A stretch of DNA of 64,000 nucleotides from Oceanospirillaceae bacterium (GTDB lineage Bacteria > Pseudomonadota > Gammaproteobacteria > Pseudomonadales > Balneatricaceae). Within the stretch, counting starts at the first letter, position 1, and each line of letters begins with the position of its first letter. Below are positions 8,178 through 18,103 of this stretch, piece after piece. Where the stretch lies: contig JABSQZ010000002.1 in NCBI GenBank assembly GCA_013215505.1, positions 62,001 to 126,000 of the forward strand, given 5' to 3'. The notes beneath the pieces were generated by a model. That model searched no databases, was not told the origin of the DNA, and saw only the letters and a program-made list of their open reading frames with translations. Made by a program: the position numbers and the translations under genes.

Positions 8178-8909
8178 ATGCAGCAAGTAGAGTTATTACT
8201 AGTAGACGACGACAGGGAGCTGACCGCTCTGCTATCCGAATATTTAAACTATGAGGGGTTGATCACGACTATCGCCGATAGTGGGGAGCAGGCACTAGCG
8301 CTTTTAGAATCGAGTAAAAACTTTGACATAGCAGTGTTTGATATCATGATGCCCGGCATGTCTGGCTTAGAGCTACTACAGCAACTCAGACCAAGAATTA
8401 CCTTGCCGGTAATTATGCTCACCGGTAAAGGCGGCGATATCGACCGTATCCTGGGACTGGAGATGGGCGCGGACGACTACCTGGCCAAACCTTGTAATCC
8501 ACGGGAATTACTGGCGCGGATCAAAGCGGTTTTGCGCAGAAGCCAGCAGCAGGCTGTGACCAAGCCCGGAAACAATAATATAGCGCTGATGGGTGTTGTC
8601 CTCAGCCCGTCAACCCGCGAAGTGCAAGTGGCGGGGCAATTGCTAGAGTTAACCAGCGCCGAGTTTAATGTACTGCATCAATTAATGCTGCAGCCGGGAG
8701 TAGTGGTCAGTAAAAGTGTATTAACTGAAAAAGTACTGCACCGGCAGCTGACCGCTTACGACAGATCTATCGATGTGCATTTAAGCAGGGTTCGACAAAA
8801 ACTGGCGGCCTTAAACAACGGCGTTGAGCTGATAAAGACAGTCCGTGGTGAGGGTTATTTGTTTGTTCAGGGGCTTGCTGATAAAGCTGCCAAGGCAAAC
8901 AATGTTTAG
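8178..8909 (+). CDS. cpxR: CpxR-like response regulator (OmpR family)
   Basis: About 243 residues: an N-terminal receiver with acidic pocket DDD (about 10-12), phosphoacceptor Asp55 in FDIMMPGMSG and the conserved Lys in DYLAKP, followed by a winged-helix DNA-binding domain (LTSAEFNVLHQLM...DRSIDVHLSRVRQKL...IKTVRGEGYLF). The start at 8178 is preferred over an upstream GTG at 8145 because ATG follows AGGACAGG with proper spacing and begins exactly at the receiver. The gene overlaps the kinase gene by 8 nt. With the divergent CpxP-like gene, it probably mediates an envelope-stress response. Confidence 0.8.
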   Translation: MQQVELLLVDDDRELTALLSEYLNYEGLITTIADSGEQALALLESSKNFDIAVFDIMMPGMSGLELLQQLRPRITLPVIMLTGKGGDIDRILGLEMGADDYLAKPCNPRELLARIKAVLRRSQQQAVTKPGNNNIALMGVVLSPSTREVQVAGQLLELTSAEFNVLHQLMLQPGVVVSKSVLTEKVLHRQLTAYDRSIDVHLSRVRQKLAALNNGVELIKTVRGEGYLFVQGLADKAAKANNV

Positions 8910-10218
8910 ACTTAACACGCTGTTTTGGAAAGTATTTATATCGCTTTGGTTGTCCAGTTTCATGGTCATGATGGTGACTGTAGTAGTGATCGGGGAGCTG
9001 GCAGAGGAAGATAATTATAAATCTAAAGCAAAGTTTCAAGTACGCTTACAAGTAGAGCGTTTTCTGGAGCGCTATGAGGGTAATCCTAAATACCGCCAGA
9101 GAATACAGCAGCTGCATCAGAATGTTAATCAGCATCGGGAGGGGCGCTGGCCCATGCAGCGACCGGGCATGCCGCCCATACAAATTTACGATCACCAGGG
9201 GCGACAAATTTTAGGTGGCGAGCAACCCCCGGGAGAAAAAATACAGCTACAGGTTACTTCAATTTCCGGTCAGGACTATCAAGTGGCCTATTTTATCAAG
9301 CCGCCACGTAATAGTCTGGCCCGCTGGCAGGGCTTCATTCTCTCGGTACAGGCGCTGCTGATACTACTGAGTTCCACCATCGCCAGTTTTATCGTCAGTG
9401 CTATCGTAGTGCGGCCGATGAATAAGTTGCGTCAGTATGTGCAGCGCTTAAAGAGCGGCGAGTTCAGTGTGCGCATAGCCGATAAGTTGCTCGGCAGGGG
9501 CGATGAAATTGGCGATTTCGCCCGCGAGTTTAATCAGCTGGCCGAATACGTGGAAAATACATTAATCGGCCAGCAGCAGCTGTTCCAGAACGTTTCCCAT
9601 GAACTGCGGGCACCGCTGGCGAGGTTGATGGCCGCCAGTGGTATTGTTGAGCAACAAATAGGTGAAGGGCATCCGGCGGTTAATCGCATTCAAATGGAAT
9701 GTCAGCGCTTATCACTGTTGATAGATGAGCTGTTGTCGCTGGCCAAATTACAGCAGCAAGAGCATGTCTGTTCTAGTATTGAGGTAAGTGCATTGCTAGA
9801 TAAGCTACTGGCTGATATCCGTTTTAGTCAGGGACAGCGGCAGATCGAACTACAAGTAGCCGATACTGTAAATACCCAGGCACTGGGTTCAGTACCGCTG
9901 TTGGAGAGAGCCCTGGGAAATGTGCTGGGCAATAGCCTGAAGCACACGAGTACAGAGACTAACATCAGCGTTCGCCTGGTTAATCCGGATGCCGATAGTT
10001 TGCAGATTATTGTTGAAGATAATGGCCCGGGAGTTCCAGAAGATGCACTGGCTAAGTTGTGTGATCCGTTTTTTAGGTTAGATACTAATGTGGATGGGCA
10101 CGGCTTAGGGTTGGGGATTGCCCGACAGGCAATGCAGGGCTTACAGGGTGGGCTGCAGGTGCAGAATGTTGAACCCAGTGGGTTGCGGGTGACACTCAGT
10201 ATGCGGTTAGCAAAATAG
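8902..10218 (+). CDS. cpxA: CpxA-like sensor histidine kinase
   Basis: 438 residues: TM1 (about 11-32), a periplasmic domain (33-143), TM2 (145-170), HAMP (about 170-222), then the kinase core with phospho-His233 in FQNVSHELRAPLARL, N-box LGNVLGNSLKHTS, G1 box VEDNGPGVPED and G2 box GHGLGLGIA. In architecture and H-box it resembles CpxA. The start at 8902 lies inside the regulator's last codons, indicating translational coupling. The periplasmic domain is Gln/Arg/Pro-rich (HREGRWPMQRPGMPP). A long hairpin follows the stop. Confidence 0.8.
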   Translation: MFRLNTLFWKVFISLWLSSFMVMMVTVVVIGELAEEDNYKSKAKFQVRLQVERFLERYEGNPKYRQRIQQLHQNVNQHREGRWPMQRPGMPPIQIYDHQGRQILGGEQPPGEKIQLQVTSISGQDYQVAYFIKPPRNSLARWQGFILSVQALLILLSSTIASFIVSAIVVRPMNKLRQYVQRLKSGEFSVRIADKLLGRGDEIGDFAREFNQLAEYVENTLIGQQQLFQNVSHELRAPLARLMAASGIVEQQIGEGHPAVNRIQMECQRLSLLIDELLSLAKLQQQEHVCSSIEVSALLDKLLADIRFSQGQRQIELQVADTVNTQALGSVPLLERALGNVLGNSLKHTSTETNISVRLVNPDADSLQIIVEDNGPGVPEDALAKLCDPFFRLDTNVDGHGLGLGIARQAMQGLQGGLQVQNVEPSGLRVTLSMRLAK

Positions 10219-10222
10219 CGGG

Positions 10223-10264
10223 GCGGTAGCTGCGTTTTAAAAGCGTAGCTTTTGCAGCTACCGC
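10223..10264 (+). terminator. Long hairpin after cpxA
   Basis: Outer arms GCGGTAGCTGC (10223-10233) and GCAGCTACCGC (10254-10264) pair perfectly over 11 bp, and AAAAGC/GCTTTT pair inside. It starts 5 nt after the stop. No U-tract follows. A related string, GCGGTAGCTCCGTTTAAA, recurs at the far end of repeat element copy A. Confidence 0.55.
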
Positions 10265-10340
10265 GCAGTGCGTTTACGCCTTCTCTCATTCTTTTGCCCA
10301 GTAGTTTGTAGGTTTTTCATTTAGTAAAAAGAACAAAAAG

Positions 10341-10610
10341 ATTAAACTGATTTTTATTTTAAAGTTTAAAAATCAAAAGATTAAAGAAATTTCGACGTTG
10401 TCGACTGACTTTCTCTTTGCTTGCCCAAAGATAAAGTAAGCAAAGAGAAAAGGCACCCGATATTGTCGACTACTCCTACGCTTTTGATTAAATTGACAGC
10501 CGCTCATCAGGGGCATCCTGCCCCATTCGCTCTACGCGACGTCCTGTCGCTACGCTTCGCCAATATAATAAAAAGCTTCGGCGACAATATAAGGGAGCGG
10601 TAGCTCCGTT
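10341..10610 (+). repeat. Dispersed intergenic repeat element, copy A (divergent)
   Basis: Shares ordered blocks with copies B (42256) and C (59005): TTAAACTGATTTTTATTTT at the start, AAAGAAATTTCG, a hairpin followed by a GGCAC box, CGCGACGTCCTGTCGCT, and AAGCTTCGGCGACAATATAA near the end. Its hairpin has 13-bp arms, TTTCTCTTTGCTT (10410-10422) and AAGCAAAGAGAAA (10438-10450). No credible protein is encoded; a 60-codon frame at 10421-10603 is an accident of the repeat. Confidence 0.7.
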
Positions 10611-10733
10611 TAAACAGTGCAGCCCTTATAGCCTTACCCGTGTATTTGTCATTCATATATTGGGTGAATTTTAAAAGAGCATGATTTAACGTGTAAGAAA
10701 TTAATATTGATGTTCAAGCGAAACCGTCAGACT

Positions 10734-11699
10734 TCATTTTAATCCAATTTTAGAACTATCAATTGATAAACGGTATTTTATTGGCATGCTTTTTTCAATA
10801 TTTGTTATTTCTTCCATTACAACAGGACAGATACTCTCTGATGATAAAACTAACTGGATAAACATTGCTTCAGCTAATTCTGTTAGGAAATTAACTGCAT
10901 TTATCATACTTTCTTTGATTGGATGGAGCTCATTTTTGTCAAGCCCCCAAACCGGGGTGTGTATTTTCATGTTTGGTAGCAATTTGAAATTTTGAATTAT
11001 TGTTCTTTTTTTCTTCGGGTGCTCGTGGAAGTTTCGTAGTTCTATTAAGTATCTAACAGCGTCTGCATTCTCATCAATAAAGCTAAGTAGATTGGAATCA
11101 CTTCCTTCTGTCTTCTTAATTCGTTTTAGAAGATGGTCAAAGTTACTGTCTTGTCCATCAAGATCGATAAAATAGCTCGGTAATTCACATATATATTTGA
11201 TTGCTCTGTTTGCAAAAATCAAAAAGCTACCGCATTTAGAATCTAAATTTGATACATGTGGGAATGGGTTTAAGCTAATAGTTTGGTTATCTGACGACAG
11301 GCTCTTTTTGTCGGCGTCGATAATTATGGCATTAATATTTTCAATAACTTGATTTGCTTCATTTTCACATGCTAATAAAGCTTCCTTACACTTATGCAAA
11401 AGCAAAGTGATTGAATTGATATCTCGATGGGTTTTAATTAGGCCTGGTTGAATTATTTCATAAGATTGGATAAATACTCTGGCGACTATTTTATTCATGG
11501 AACCTATGTCACTTGCTATTGAGGCTGTCCAAGGCGCGTTAGGGTTTAGTCCATCAGGGTCAACTCCAGCTGGAGTTTGAACACGAAAACTTTTATCGAT
11601 TTTAAACATTTCGATAAAATCACCGCATGGAATCATGGCTAAGATATTTCCAGTGCCTTCCTGTAATTGCATTGAATTCGCACTACTTCTAAGCGACAT
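10734..11699 (-). CDS. Orphan protein with a HEPN-type RNxxxH motif
   Basis: 321 residues, no signal peptide or membrane segment, no family recognised. The base composition is visibly more AT-rich than its neighbours. The only interpretable motif is YLIELRNFHEHPKKKRT (about residues 215-235): R-N-x3-H is the catalytic signature of HEPN ribonucleases and sits, as expected, at the end of a predicted helix. Many HEPN proteins are toxin or abortive-infection RNases, but others are inactive, so RNase activity is inference only. ATG at 11699 follows AAGGA by 6 nt. No nucleotidyltransferase or antitoxin partner adjoins; the flanks are repeat element A on one side and an empty AT-rich gap on the other. 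Confidence 0.65.
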   Translation of the reverse strand: MSLRSSANSMQLQEGTGNILAMIPCGDFIEMFKIDKSFRVQTPAGVDPDGLNPNAPWTASIASDIGSMNKIVARVFIQSYEIIQPGLIKTHRDINSITLLLHKCKEALLACENEANQVIENINAIIIDADKKSLSSDNQTISLNPFPHVSNLDSKCGSFLIFANRAIKYICELPSYFIDLDGQDSNFDHLLKRIKKTEGSDSNLLSFIDENADAVRYLIELRNFHEHPKKKRTIIQNFKLLPNMKIHTPVWGLDKNELHPIKESMINAVNFLTELAEAMFIQLVLSSESICPVVMEEITNIEKSMPIKYRLSIDSSKIGLK

Positions 11700-12108
11700 A
11701 AAATATCCTTATAAGATCAACAAAAGCTTGAACACAAAGCATAGTCAGAGAGCTAGTTTCTTCAGCATGACTCCAAACAATCTACTAAAGTCTCAAAAGT
11801 GGAGCTCCATTACAAGTATCTTGTAATTTAAAAAGATGTCATATTGAAATGTTGAGTAAATTGAAATTTTCAGTGAGAAAACTAGATCCAAAATAAGACT
11901 GTTATCTGTAATCATCGCGATGCTTTGCAAAATTAGAACGTGCAAATAAGCTCGTTAGTAAAATTAAGATAGGTATCGAAATTCTGCAAAAATAACGAAC
12001 TATATATTTAATCTTCCAATTGAACTTGTACAGGCTAAGTGACTTATAATTCTTTGATTATAATCTGCAATTTCTTGCGTTGTTCTCCAGTATTTGTAGT
12101 TACAGATA
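11700..12108. other. AT-rich intergenic region, nothing recognised
   Basis: About 410 bases between the 5' end of the orphan gene and the 3' end of the AraC gene. It must hold the orphan gene's promoter. The only open frame, 63 codons, is antisense to that gene's start and is unconvincing. Confidence 0.5.
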
Positions 12109-12867
12109 TCAGGGATAATATTCGCTGCGAAACTCCCTTGGGGTCAGGCTGGTAAAGTCTTTGAATGCGCGGTTGAAAGAGCTGAGGGATTGGTAGCCTA
12201 CTTCCAGGCTGATAGTGATCATCTGCAAGTCTAAGTTGCTCAGTAGTTCAATCGCCTGAATCATACGCATATGCCGTAGTAGTTGGCTCCAGGTCATGTC
12301 GGTTTCCAGGTTGAAGGCTCTGGCTAGGGAGCGCTCTGTTGTCGCTGTGTGTTTGGCGATGTCGGTAAATGTAATGGGCTGGGAGAGGTTTTTTTGGGTG
12401 TATTGTAGAGCCTGCTGGATCTTTTTCGACTGTCCTTTGGGGATCCACAGTTCGCTGGGCAGGTCTTTTAGTTCGGCGCACAAATGTGCGATTGACTGGA
12501 AAAAGTGTTCGGCACTAGGGTTAAATTCAGTGCCATCCGGGCCCCACTTTCGGCTGTGCAGTATCATTTCTTTGACGACATTAGGCAGCGTTAAAACCTG
12601 ACAGCGACTGAAAGTCGAATGGATAAAATCTTTTGCAAAGAGCACCGAGCAGCACTCTACTGGATGGCTGATTTCGATCTCAATAGCGGTGTCTGCAGGA
12701 ATCCAGAGCGCGCGCGAGGGCGGTAGTATCCAGTAGCGGTCCTCTGCCTCAAGACGTAACACACCTTTGGCGCAGTACAGCAGATAGTGCCGGTCAAATT
12801 GCATTTTGTTTGCCGGGCTGGCGGGGAAGCTGCTATTGAAGCAATAGGCGGGTATTTCAGAGTGCAT
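12109..12867 (-). CDS. AraC family transcriptional regulator with cupin N-domain
   Basis: About 252 residues. The N-terminal half is a cupin-like sensing domain (RHYLLYCAKGVLRLEAEDRYWILPPSRALWIPADT). The C-terminal part is a double HTH AraC domain: ITFTDIAKHTATTERSLARAF and the second helix pair ending in VGYQSLSSFNRAFKDFTSLTPREFR, which matches the AraC/XylS signature. It is the last gene of a three-gene run with the monooxygenase and methyltransferase (43 nt after the former), so it may regulate that cluster or act elsewhere. An in-frame TTG at 12879 is a possible earlier start. Confidence 0.8.
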   Translation of the reverse strand: MHSEIPAYCFNSSFPASPANKMQFDRHYLLYCAKGVLRLEAEDRYWILPPSRALWIPADTAIEIEISHPVECCSVLFAKDFIHSTFSRCQVLTLPNVVKEMILHSRKWGPDGTEFNPSAEHFFQSIAHLCAELKDLPSELWIPKGQSKKIQQALQYTQKNLSQPITFTDIAKHTATTERSLARAFNLETDMTWSQLLRHMRMIQAIELLSNLDLQMITISLEVGYQSLSSFNRAFKDFTSLTPREFRSEYYP

Positions 12868-12910
12868 TGCTATTTTCAAAGTCGTTCAAAGGCTTCCCCG
12901 GGGAATATGA

Positions 12911-13204
12911 CTAAGCTATAAGCTTGGCCTCAAATACGTCTGTCTTAGGCGCGGCACTCATCATAGGTTTTACTTCGCTAATCATATTAGCAAATAAGTC
13001 ACTGTCCCGATACGCATCAAAAGCCGCCAGATCGCTCCAGGTCTGACAGATAAAGACCGCGCCATTGTGGCCTGGTGTGTCATGTATTTGGTAGGTGTGG
13101 CACTTATCTGTCGCCAATACTTCATCTCTGACTAACTGCAAAGAGCGTACGGCCTTGTTGACTTGAGTCTCAGAAAACTGACAAAAAATATGGGTGATTA
13201 TCAT
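12911..13204 (-). CDS. Antibiotic biosynthesis monooxygenase (ABM) domain protein, YgiN-like
   Basis: 97 residues forming a single ABM ferredoxin-like domain: it starts MIITHIFCQFSETQVNKAV, has the central VFICQTWSDLAAFDAYRDSD (the usual E-x-W-x-s...f..H region) and ends in a beta strand TDVFEAKL. Members are small cofactor-free oxygenases or quinol monooxygenases, or simply ligand-binding dimers; the substrate cannot be told. AAGGA precedes the ATG at a good distance. It lies between the methyltransferase (20 nt) and the AraC gene, probably in one transcript. Confidence 0.7.
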   Translation of the reverse strand: MIITHIFCQFSETQVNKAVRSLQLVRDEVLATDKCHTYQIHDTPGHNGAVFICQTWSDLAAFDAYRDSDLFANMISEVKPMMSAAPKTDVFEAKLIA

Positions 13205-13224
13205 TGTTGTATCCTTTAGCGGGT

Positions 13225-13896
13225 TTATGAATTGTTGGCAAAATAGCCATAGCTGGTTAATTTTGTTGGGCCTTTTTTAAAGCAGGTGGCAAAAACTCTA
13301 CTAAATCTCGCACTGTGCAGCATCATAATAAAGCTTGCATTTGCTTTTGCCTGATGGCCCCAGGTCAGTTGGATTAATCGGGTGCACCAATGTGGTTTGC
13401 TGACCGCCAGAATGATTATTCCGTTGTCGCTCATTACGCGGAAAAGTGTCTGCAATGCTGCATGCCCATCGGCGCAATGTTCAATAACGTGGTCACAGAG
13501 AATCAGGTCATAGCGCTTTCGGGAGTGTTGCAGTACGTTAATCACCCCGTGAATTAACTTGCAGCTATAACCACGATTGTGCAGTTGTTGTTGAGCTATA
13601 TTGAGCATCGTTGGGGATGGGTCGAGCAAATCAAAGGTTAGTTCGCGATGAAGACGCTTACCAAGGGCCAGCGAAAAACCGGCTGTTCCGGCGCCTGCAT
13701 CTAATACAGATAGAAAGGCAGAGACAAGGTCAAACTGAAAACAGTTGATAGCTTCGTCGATAACTTGTTGATAGCCGCTGATGTGGTGATTGGCTTGTAA
13801 AGAGACATGCCAGTTGGCTGCAACTCTATCGTAGCGGCTTACCAAATCATTGGGGTAAGACTTGCTGAAGGAAAATTTTCGGCTGAGAAAGCGCAT
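13225..13896 (-). CDS. Class I SAM-dependent methyltransferase
   Basis: 223 residues with a Rossmann-type SAM domain: motif I LSVLDAGAGTAGFSLALG (about 62-80), an acidic strand-2 end in LTFDLLDPSP, motif post-I/II KLIHGVINVLQ and motif IV YDLILCDHVIEHCAD, where the methyltransferase-11 fold often ends in EH. The substrate is unknown. First gene of the run methyltransferase, ABM protein, AraC. Confidence 0.75.
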   Translation of the reverse strand: MRFLSRKFSFSKSYPNDLVSRYDRVAANWHVSLQANHHISGYQQVIDEAINCFQFDLVSAFLSVLDAGAGTAGFSLALGKRLHRELTFDLLDPSPTMLNIAQQQLHNRGYSCKLIHGVINVLQHSRKRYDLILCDHVIEHCADGHAALQTLFRVMSDNGIIILAVSKPHWCTRLIQLTWGHQAKANASFIMMLHSARFSRVFATCFKKGPTKLTSYGYFANNS

Positions 13897-14125
13897 CTGG
13901 CTGCCCTGTATTAGTTAATACAGTTAGGATAAAAAAAACAGCGGTTGTAGTCAGAGTGCTAGCAGTCAATTTTTTGTCTGAAAATGACAAAGGGACAAGG
14001 TTTAAACAGTTGGGCTTCTTTAATGTTAAATCATGAATATTTGCATCAGAGATTCAGGCGGCTCTATATTGAAGCAACAGATTAGAACTACCTTTAACTT
14101 GCTGTTAAAGGTAGTTTGTTACTTG

Positions 14126-15820
14126 CTACTTAATTTTGAAGGTAGCCAGGGAATCGTTCATGGCGATGCTTTGCGTTGCTAACATCTGGCACTGCTGTAA
14201 GTTTTTATGTGCTTCTTCTTCAGCAGTTCTGGCGGCCTCAGCGATGTTTTTAGAGTTTTGTTGGATTTCGTTTAGCACCATAGTTTGCTCTTCGGTGGCT
14301 GTCGCTATCTGGTCGGCATTTTTGCTGACTACATCGATTGAATCTGCAATCAAAGCCAGTGACTGGGTACTTAAATGGGTTTGCTGCACGCAATTTTCCG
14401 CGGTTTCTAGTCCATTAGCCATCACAGTAACGGCTTCTGTAACCCCGGATTGTAGCTGGTTGATTATCTCCTGAATCTCCTGGGTTGAGTTTTGTGTGCG
14501 ACCAGCCAGAGTTCGTACTTCATCGGCTACCACGGCAAATCCTCGTCCCTGCTCTCCGGCGCGGGCCGCTTCAATGGCAGCGTTTAAGGCCAACAGGTTG
14601 GTTTGTTTAGAGATAGATTGAATAACATTTACTACATTGCCAATACTTTCACTGCTGCTCTGCAGCTTGTTGATAATGTCGTTAGCCCGTTTGATTTCAG
14701 AGGTGAGATCATGCATTTGGTTATTGGTTAAATTGACTTGCTGGTTGGCATCAGACACCGCGCTGTTAGCGGTCTCAGCGTTTTCTTTGGTCAGTAGGAT
14801 GTCACGCCCTACTTCTGTTAATGAGGCTAACGTCTGGCTGATAGCGCTGGCCATCTGTGCAGTATTTTCACTCTGTGATTGGGCGCCGTACTCAGTGGCT
14901 CGCACTGAACTGGTTAATACAGCAGTAGTGTCAGTGACATGGTCTGATGCCACTTGCACTGCATTTAATGTGTTGGTCAAAGAATTAGTTAACTGGTTAA
15001 TGCTTTTTGAAATTTTTGCAGCTTCATGCTCCCCATCGGCGGCCATTTGATGGGTTAAATCGCCTGCAGCAAGTTGCCTGCTGGAGCCTATAATCGCTGA
15101 TAAATGTATTTGCACGCGCTTTTTATATATAGCCGCTAAGAACAGCACCAATAATATCAGCGCTATAAAGATAGTTCCCACCACTTTCCAGCCGAGTAAG
15201 TTGCTGGCCTGATATTGCTGGTCGAGATTAATAGTGACTTCCAGAACCCCTCGTACATCCCCGAGCTTCCAGTCGCGCTTGGGTGTATCCGGACGTGAAT
15301 TGTGGCAATTGACACAGCCTTGAGCGGCGAGTTTATCGGCGACAGCGACTCTGGCAAAAATACCTTGAGAATTTTCTTCGATTCTGGAGAAAACCTGATC
15401 TGGGTTAGCGCGTAAAGAGTCCCATGCCTGTTGTTGGAAGCTGTCTAGCACTCTGGATGCACGGTTGGGAAAGGGCAGGCCGCTATATAGATTTATCGCC
15501 ATATCGGAGTGCGATAGCTGCTCACTTAAATCATAAATCATGGTGGCGGGGAGCGGAATACCATTGTCCATTTCCCGATGGTGGATAGAGGGAGCTAAGC
15601 CATTTTTTAAAGCTTTACTGATCACGTTCTTGCTGTAGTAAGCCCTTAAAACTTTGTACTGATTAACGATGCTCAGGCCGGTTTGCACTGCTTGTTGCTG
15701 ACCGTTGCTGTTGATCAAAGTTGGGATCATGTACAGCAGGGCGACACAGACGATCAGTAAAAAGCCTATCAATGGCAAAATCAGCCGCCAAAAAAAGCTG
15801 GAAAATGTTTTGTTATTCAT
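14126..15820 (-). CDS. Methyl-accepting chemotaxis protein with c-type haem sensor domain
   Basis: 564 residues: TM1 (about 11-34), a periplasmic domain (35-207), TM2 (208-230), HAMP, and a cytosolic signalling domain containing the tip sequence [19 protein letters not shown]. The periplasmic part is of the DUF3365/Tll0287-like type and carries one haem-attachment motif, CVNCH, in [20 protein letters not shown], followed by [11 protein letters not shown]. Such receptors can bind haem c and sense redox state or gases such as O2 or NO, but the ligand is not deducible here. Solitary gene without che genes nearby. No CheR-binding pentapeptide is visible at the C-terminus. Confidence 0.85.
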   Translation of the reverse strand: MNNKTFSSFFWRLILPLIGFLLIVCVALLYMIPTLINSNGQQQAVQTGLSIVNQYKVLRAYYSKNVISKALKNGLAPSIHHREMDNGIPLPATMIYDLSEQLSHSDMAINLYSGLPFPNRASRVLDSFQQQAWDSLRANPDQVFSRIEENSQGIFARVAVADKLAAQGCVNCHNSRPDTPKRDWKLGDVRGVLEVTINLDQQYQASNLLGWKVVGTIFIALILLVLFLAAIYKKRVQIHLSAIIGSSRQLAAGDLTHQMAADGEHEAAKISKSINQLTNSLTNTLNAVQVASDHVTDTTAVLTSSVRATEYGAQSQSENTAQMASAISQTLASLTEVGRDILLTKENAETANSAVSDANQQVNLTNNQMHDLTSEIKRANDIINKLQSSSESIGNVVNVIQSISKQTNLLALNAAIEAARAGEQGRGFAVVADEVRTLAGRTQNSTQEIQEIINQLQSGVTEAVTVMANGLETAENCVQQTHLSTQSLALIADSIDVVSKNADQIATATEEQTMVLNEIQQNSKNIAEAARTAEEEAHKNLQQCQMLATQSIAMNDSLATFKIK

Positions 15821-16230
15821 GATGTTCTCACTATCAAAGATCTATTTTTGCCGTCTTACGATGCATCTTCTACAGATGTCATAATCTTGCTTAATATTGT
15901 TTTTTTTATAGCCAGGTAAAAACAGTCCTTGTATAGCTAATCGGGGTCTCCCTGTATCCGGACGCTCATACTGTTACAAAGTCGTCGAATAGCAGATGAA
16001 TATCGTCACAAAACAGTAACATATTTAGAAATATAAATAGTTTTGTCTCAATATGGAGTCTTTTTGTGCTTGTTGCGGCTTTGTGCCAGAGAGGGCTTAG
16101 TAGCGCTATAGATAAGCTTGTAGAATGGGCAGAAGATGATGACGGTTTTGCGGCGAGTAGCAGCAGGCATTTTTTAACTAAGTTTTAAAAATAGCGGTGT
16201 CGGGGGAGTTGAGTTGGTGTGAGGAAAATG
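15821..16230. other. Intergenic region with no supported gene
   Basis: About 410 bases between the MCP start and the glnK end. It must contain the MCP promoter. No sigma28 consensus, repeat or small gene was recognised. Confidence 0.45.
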
Positions 16231-16257
16231 AGAGTCACGGCAACTGCCAGCGACTCT
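16231..16257 (-). terminator. Probable terminator of amtB-glnK
   Basis: Nested hairpin: AGAGTC (16231-16236) with GACTCT (16252-16257), and GGCA-AC-TGCC inside. On the reverse strand it is followed by CATTTTCC, a weak U-tract, about 17 nt beyond the glnK stop. Confidence 0.55.
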
Positions 16258-16274
16258 TATTGATAAACTGTTAC

Positions 16275-16628
<354 letters not shown>

Positions 16629-16788
16629 TTAGGTCGGATCGCATTGTGCCTTTGCGGCAGTACTTTAGTTTGTATTCTAAAGTGTAGACTTAAGTAGAGA
16701 CTTAGGCCGTTATAAACCGGCCTAAGTATACTGGCTTTAAGCTGACAAACACAGGATGCGATCCTTTAATATACTAATGTCTAAGCTT

Positions 16789-18054
16789 TTATTTTTTGAA
16801 TTCCGGGTAGGCTTCCATACCACATTCAACAATATCGCTGCCCAGGAACTCTTCCTCTTCACTGACACGGATACCAATTGTGACTTGCAGCAGTTTCCAG
16901 ATCACTAAGCTTGCGCCGAAACACCAGCCAAAGATCACCACAATACCGAATAGCTGAGCGCTTAAAGTGGCATCGGCGTTGTTCAATGGCACAGCTAACA
17001 GTCCCCAGATTGCCACGACTCCGTGGACTGAAATGGCACCCACCGGATCATCGATGCGCAGTTTGTCTAAGCCAATGATGGCAAACACCACTAATACGCC
17101 GCCTACGGCGCCGATCATTGCAGAGCTCAGAGCTGTAGGTGACAGTGGGTCTGCAGTGATAGCCACTAAGCCTGCCAGTGCTCCGTTAAGAATCATGGTT
17201 AAGTCAGTTTTATTGAATAACAATTTCGCGGTAAGTAGTGCAGCTATGACGCCTGCAGCAGCAGCAGCGTTGGTATTGACAAAAACTTGTGCCACGGCAT
17301 TTGCTTCACCGACATCCGACAATTTAAGTTCAGAGCCACCGTTAAAGCCGAACCAGCCCAGCCATAGAATGAAGGTACCTAATGTTGCCAGTGGCAGGTT
17401 GGCACCTTGGATGGCATTAATTTTTCCATTAGCGCCGTATTTTCCTTTGCGCGCGCCGAGTAATAACACCCCTGCAAGGGCAGCAGCCGCACCGGCCATG
17501 TGCACTATGCCAGAACCTGCAAAGTCTGAGAAACCCGCTTCTGAGAGGAAGCCGCTGCCCCAAGTCCAGTAGCCACTAACCGGGTAGATAACAGCGGTCA
17601 TTACGACAGTGAATAGCAGGAAGCTAGTTAACTTCATTCGCTCGGCAACAGCACCTGAAACGATAGACATCGCAGTGGCGACAAACACCACCTGGAAGAA
17701 GAAGTCTGAGCGAGCTGAATAGTAAGGGGCGTCATCACCACCGCCGATGACCGCGTCCACTTCGTTTTCTGCCCCTATTAGTGAGCCGAAGTTAGGGAAA
17801 ATACCACCCTCTGGTGAGCTGTACATGATCTCATAGCCGCAGAGCAGGTACATAGTACAAGCGATGGCGTAGAGAGAGATATTTTTAGTCAGTATCTCAG
17901 TGGTGTTTTTGGATCTTACTAAGCCGGCCTCTAACATGGCAAAGCCCGCTGCCATCCACATCACTAGGGCGCCACAGATCAAAAAGTAAAATGTATCTAG
18001 GGCATACCGTAGTTGAGTGAGGTCAGCACTTAACTCGCTAACAATTGACTCCAT
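16789..18054 (-). CDS. amtB: Ammonium transporter AmtB
   Basis: 421 residues with about 11 membrane segments. Hallmarks: FAMLEAGLVRSKNTTEILTKN near the N-terminus; the pore twin histidines, one in GIVHMAGAAAALAG and the other in SVHGVVAIWG; GTFILWLGWFGFNGGSEL; and a cytosolic C-terminus (EEEFLGSDIVECGMEAYPEF) typical of Amt proteins regulated by GlnK. No conventional signal peptide is seen before TM1. A -24/-12 promoter and two NtrC boxes lie upstream, so expression should rise under nitrogen limitation. Confidence 0.92.
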   Translation of the reverse strand: MESIVSELSADLTQLRYALDTFYFLICGALVMWMAAGFAMLEAGLVRSKNTTEILTKNISLYAIACTMYLLCGYEIMYSSPEGGIFPNFGSLIGAENEVDAVIGGGDDAPYYSARSDFFFQVVFVATAMSIVSGAVAERMKLTSFLLFTVVMTAVIYPVSGYWTWGSGFLSEAGFSDFAGSGIVHMAGAAAALAGVLLLGARKGKYGANGKINAIQGANLPLATLGTFILWLGWFGFNGGSELKLSDVGEANAVAQVFVNTNAAAAAGVIAALLTAKLLFNKTDLTMILNGALAGLVAITADPLSPTALSSAMIGAVGGVLVVFAIIGLDKLRIDDPVGAISVHGVVAIWGLLAVPLNNADATLSAQLFGIVVIFGWCFGASLVIWKLLQVTIGIRVSEEEEFLGSDIVECGMEAYPEFKK

Positions 18055-18103
18055 AAATTTCTCCAGTCATTAAAAAATAATTTAGTTCATTGACGGGTCT
18101 ATA

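Noticed and set aside
10421-10603. 60-codon forward frame inside repeat copy A
   Set aside because: It lies wholly in the dispersed repeat and its reading frame is not preserved in copies B and C.
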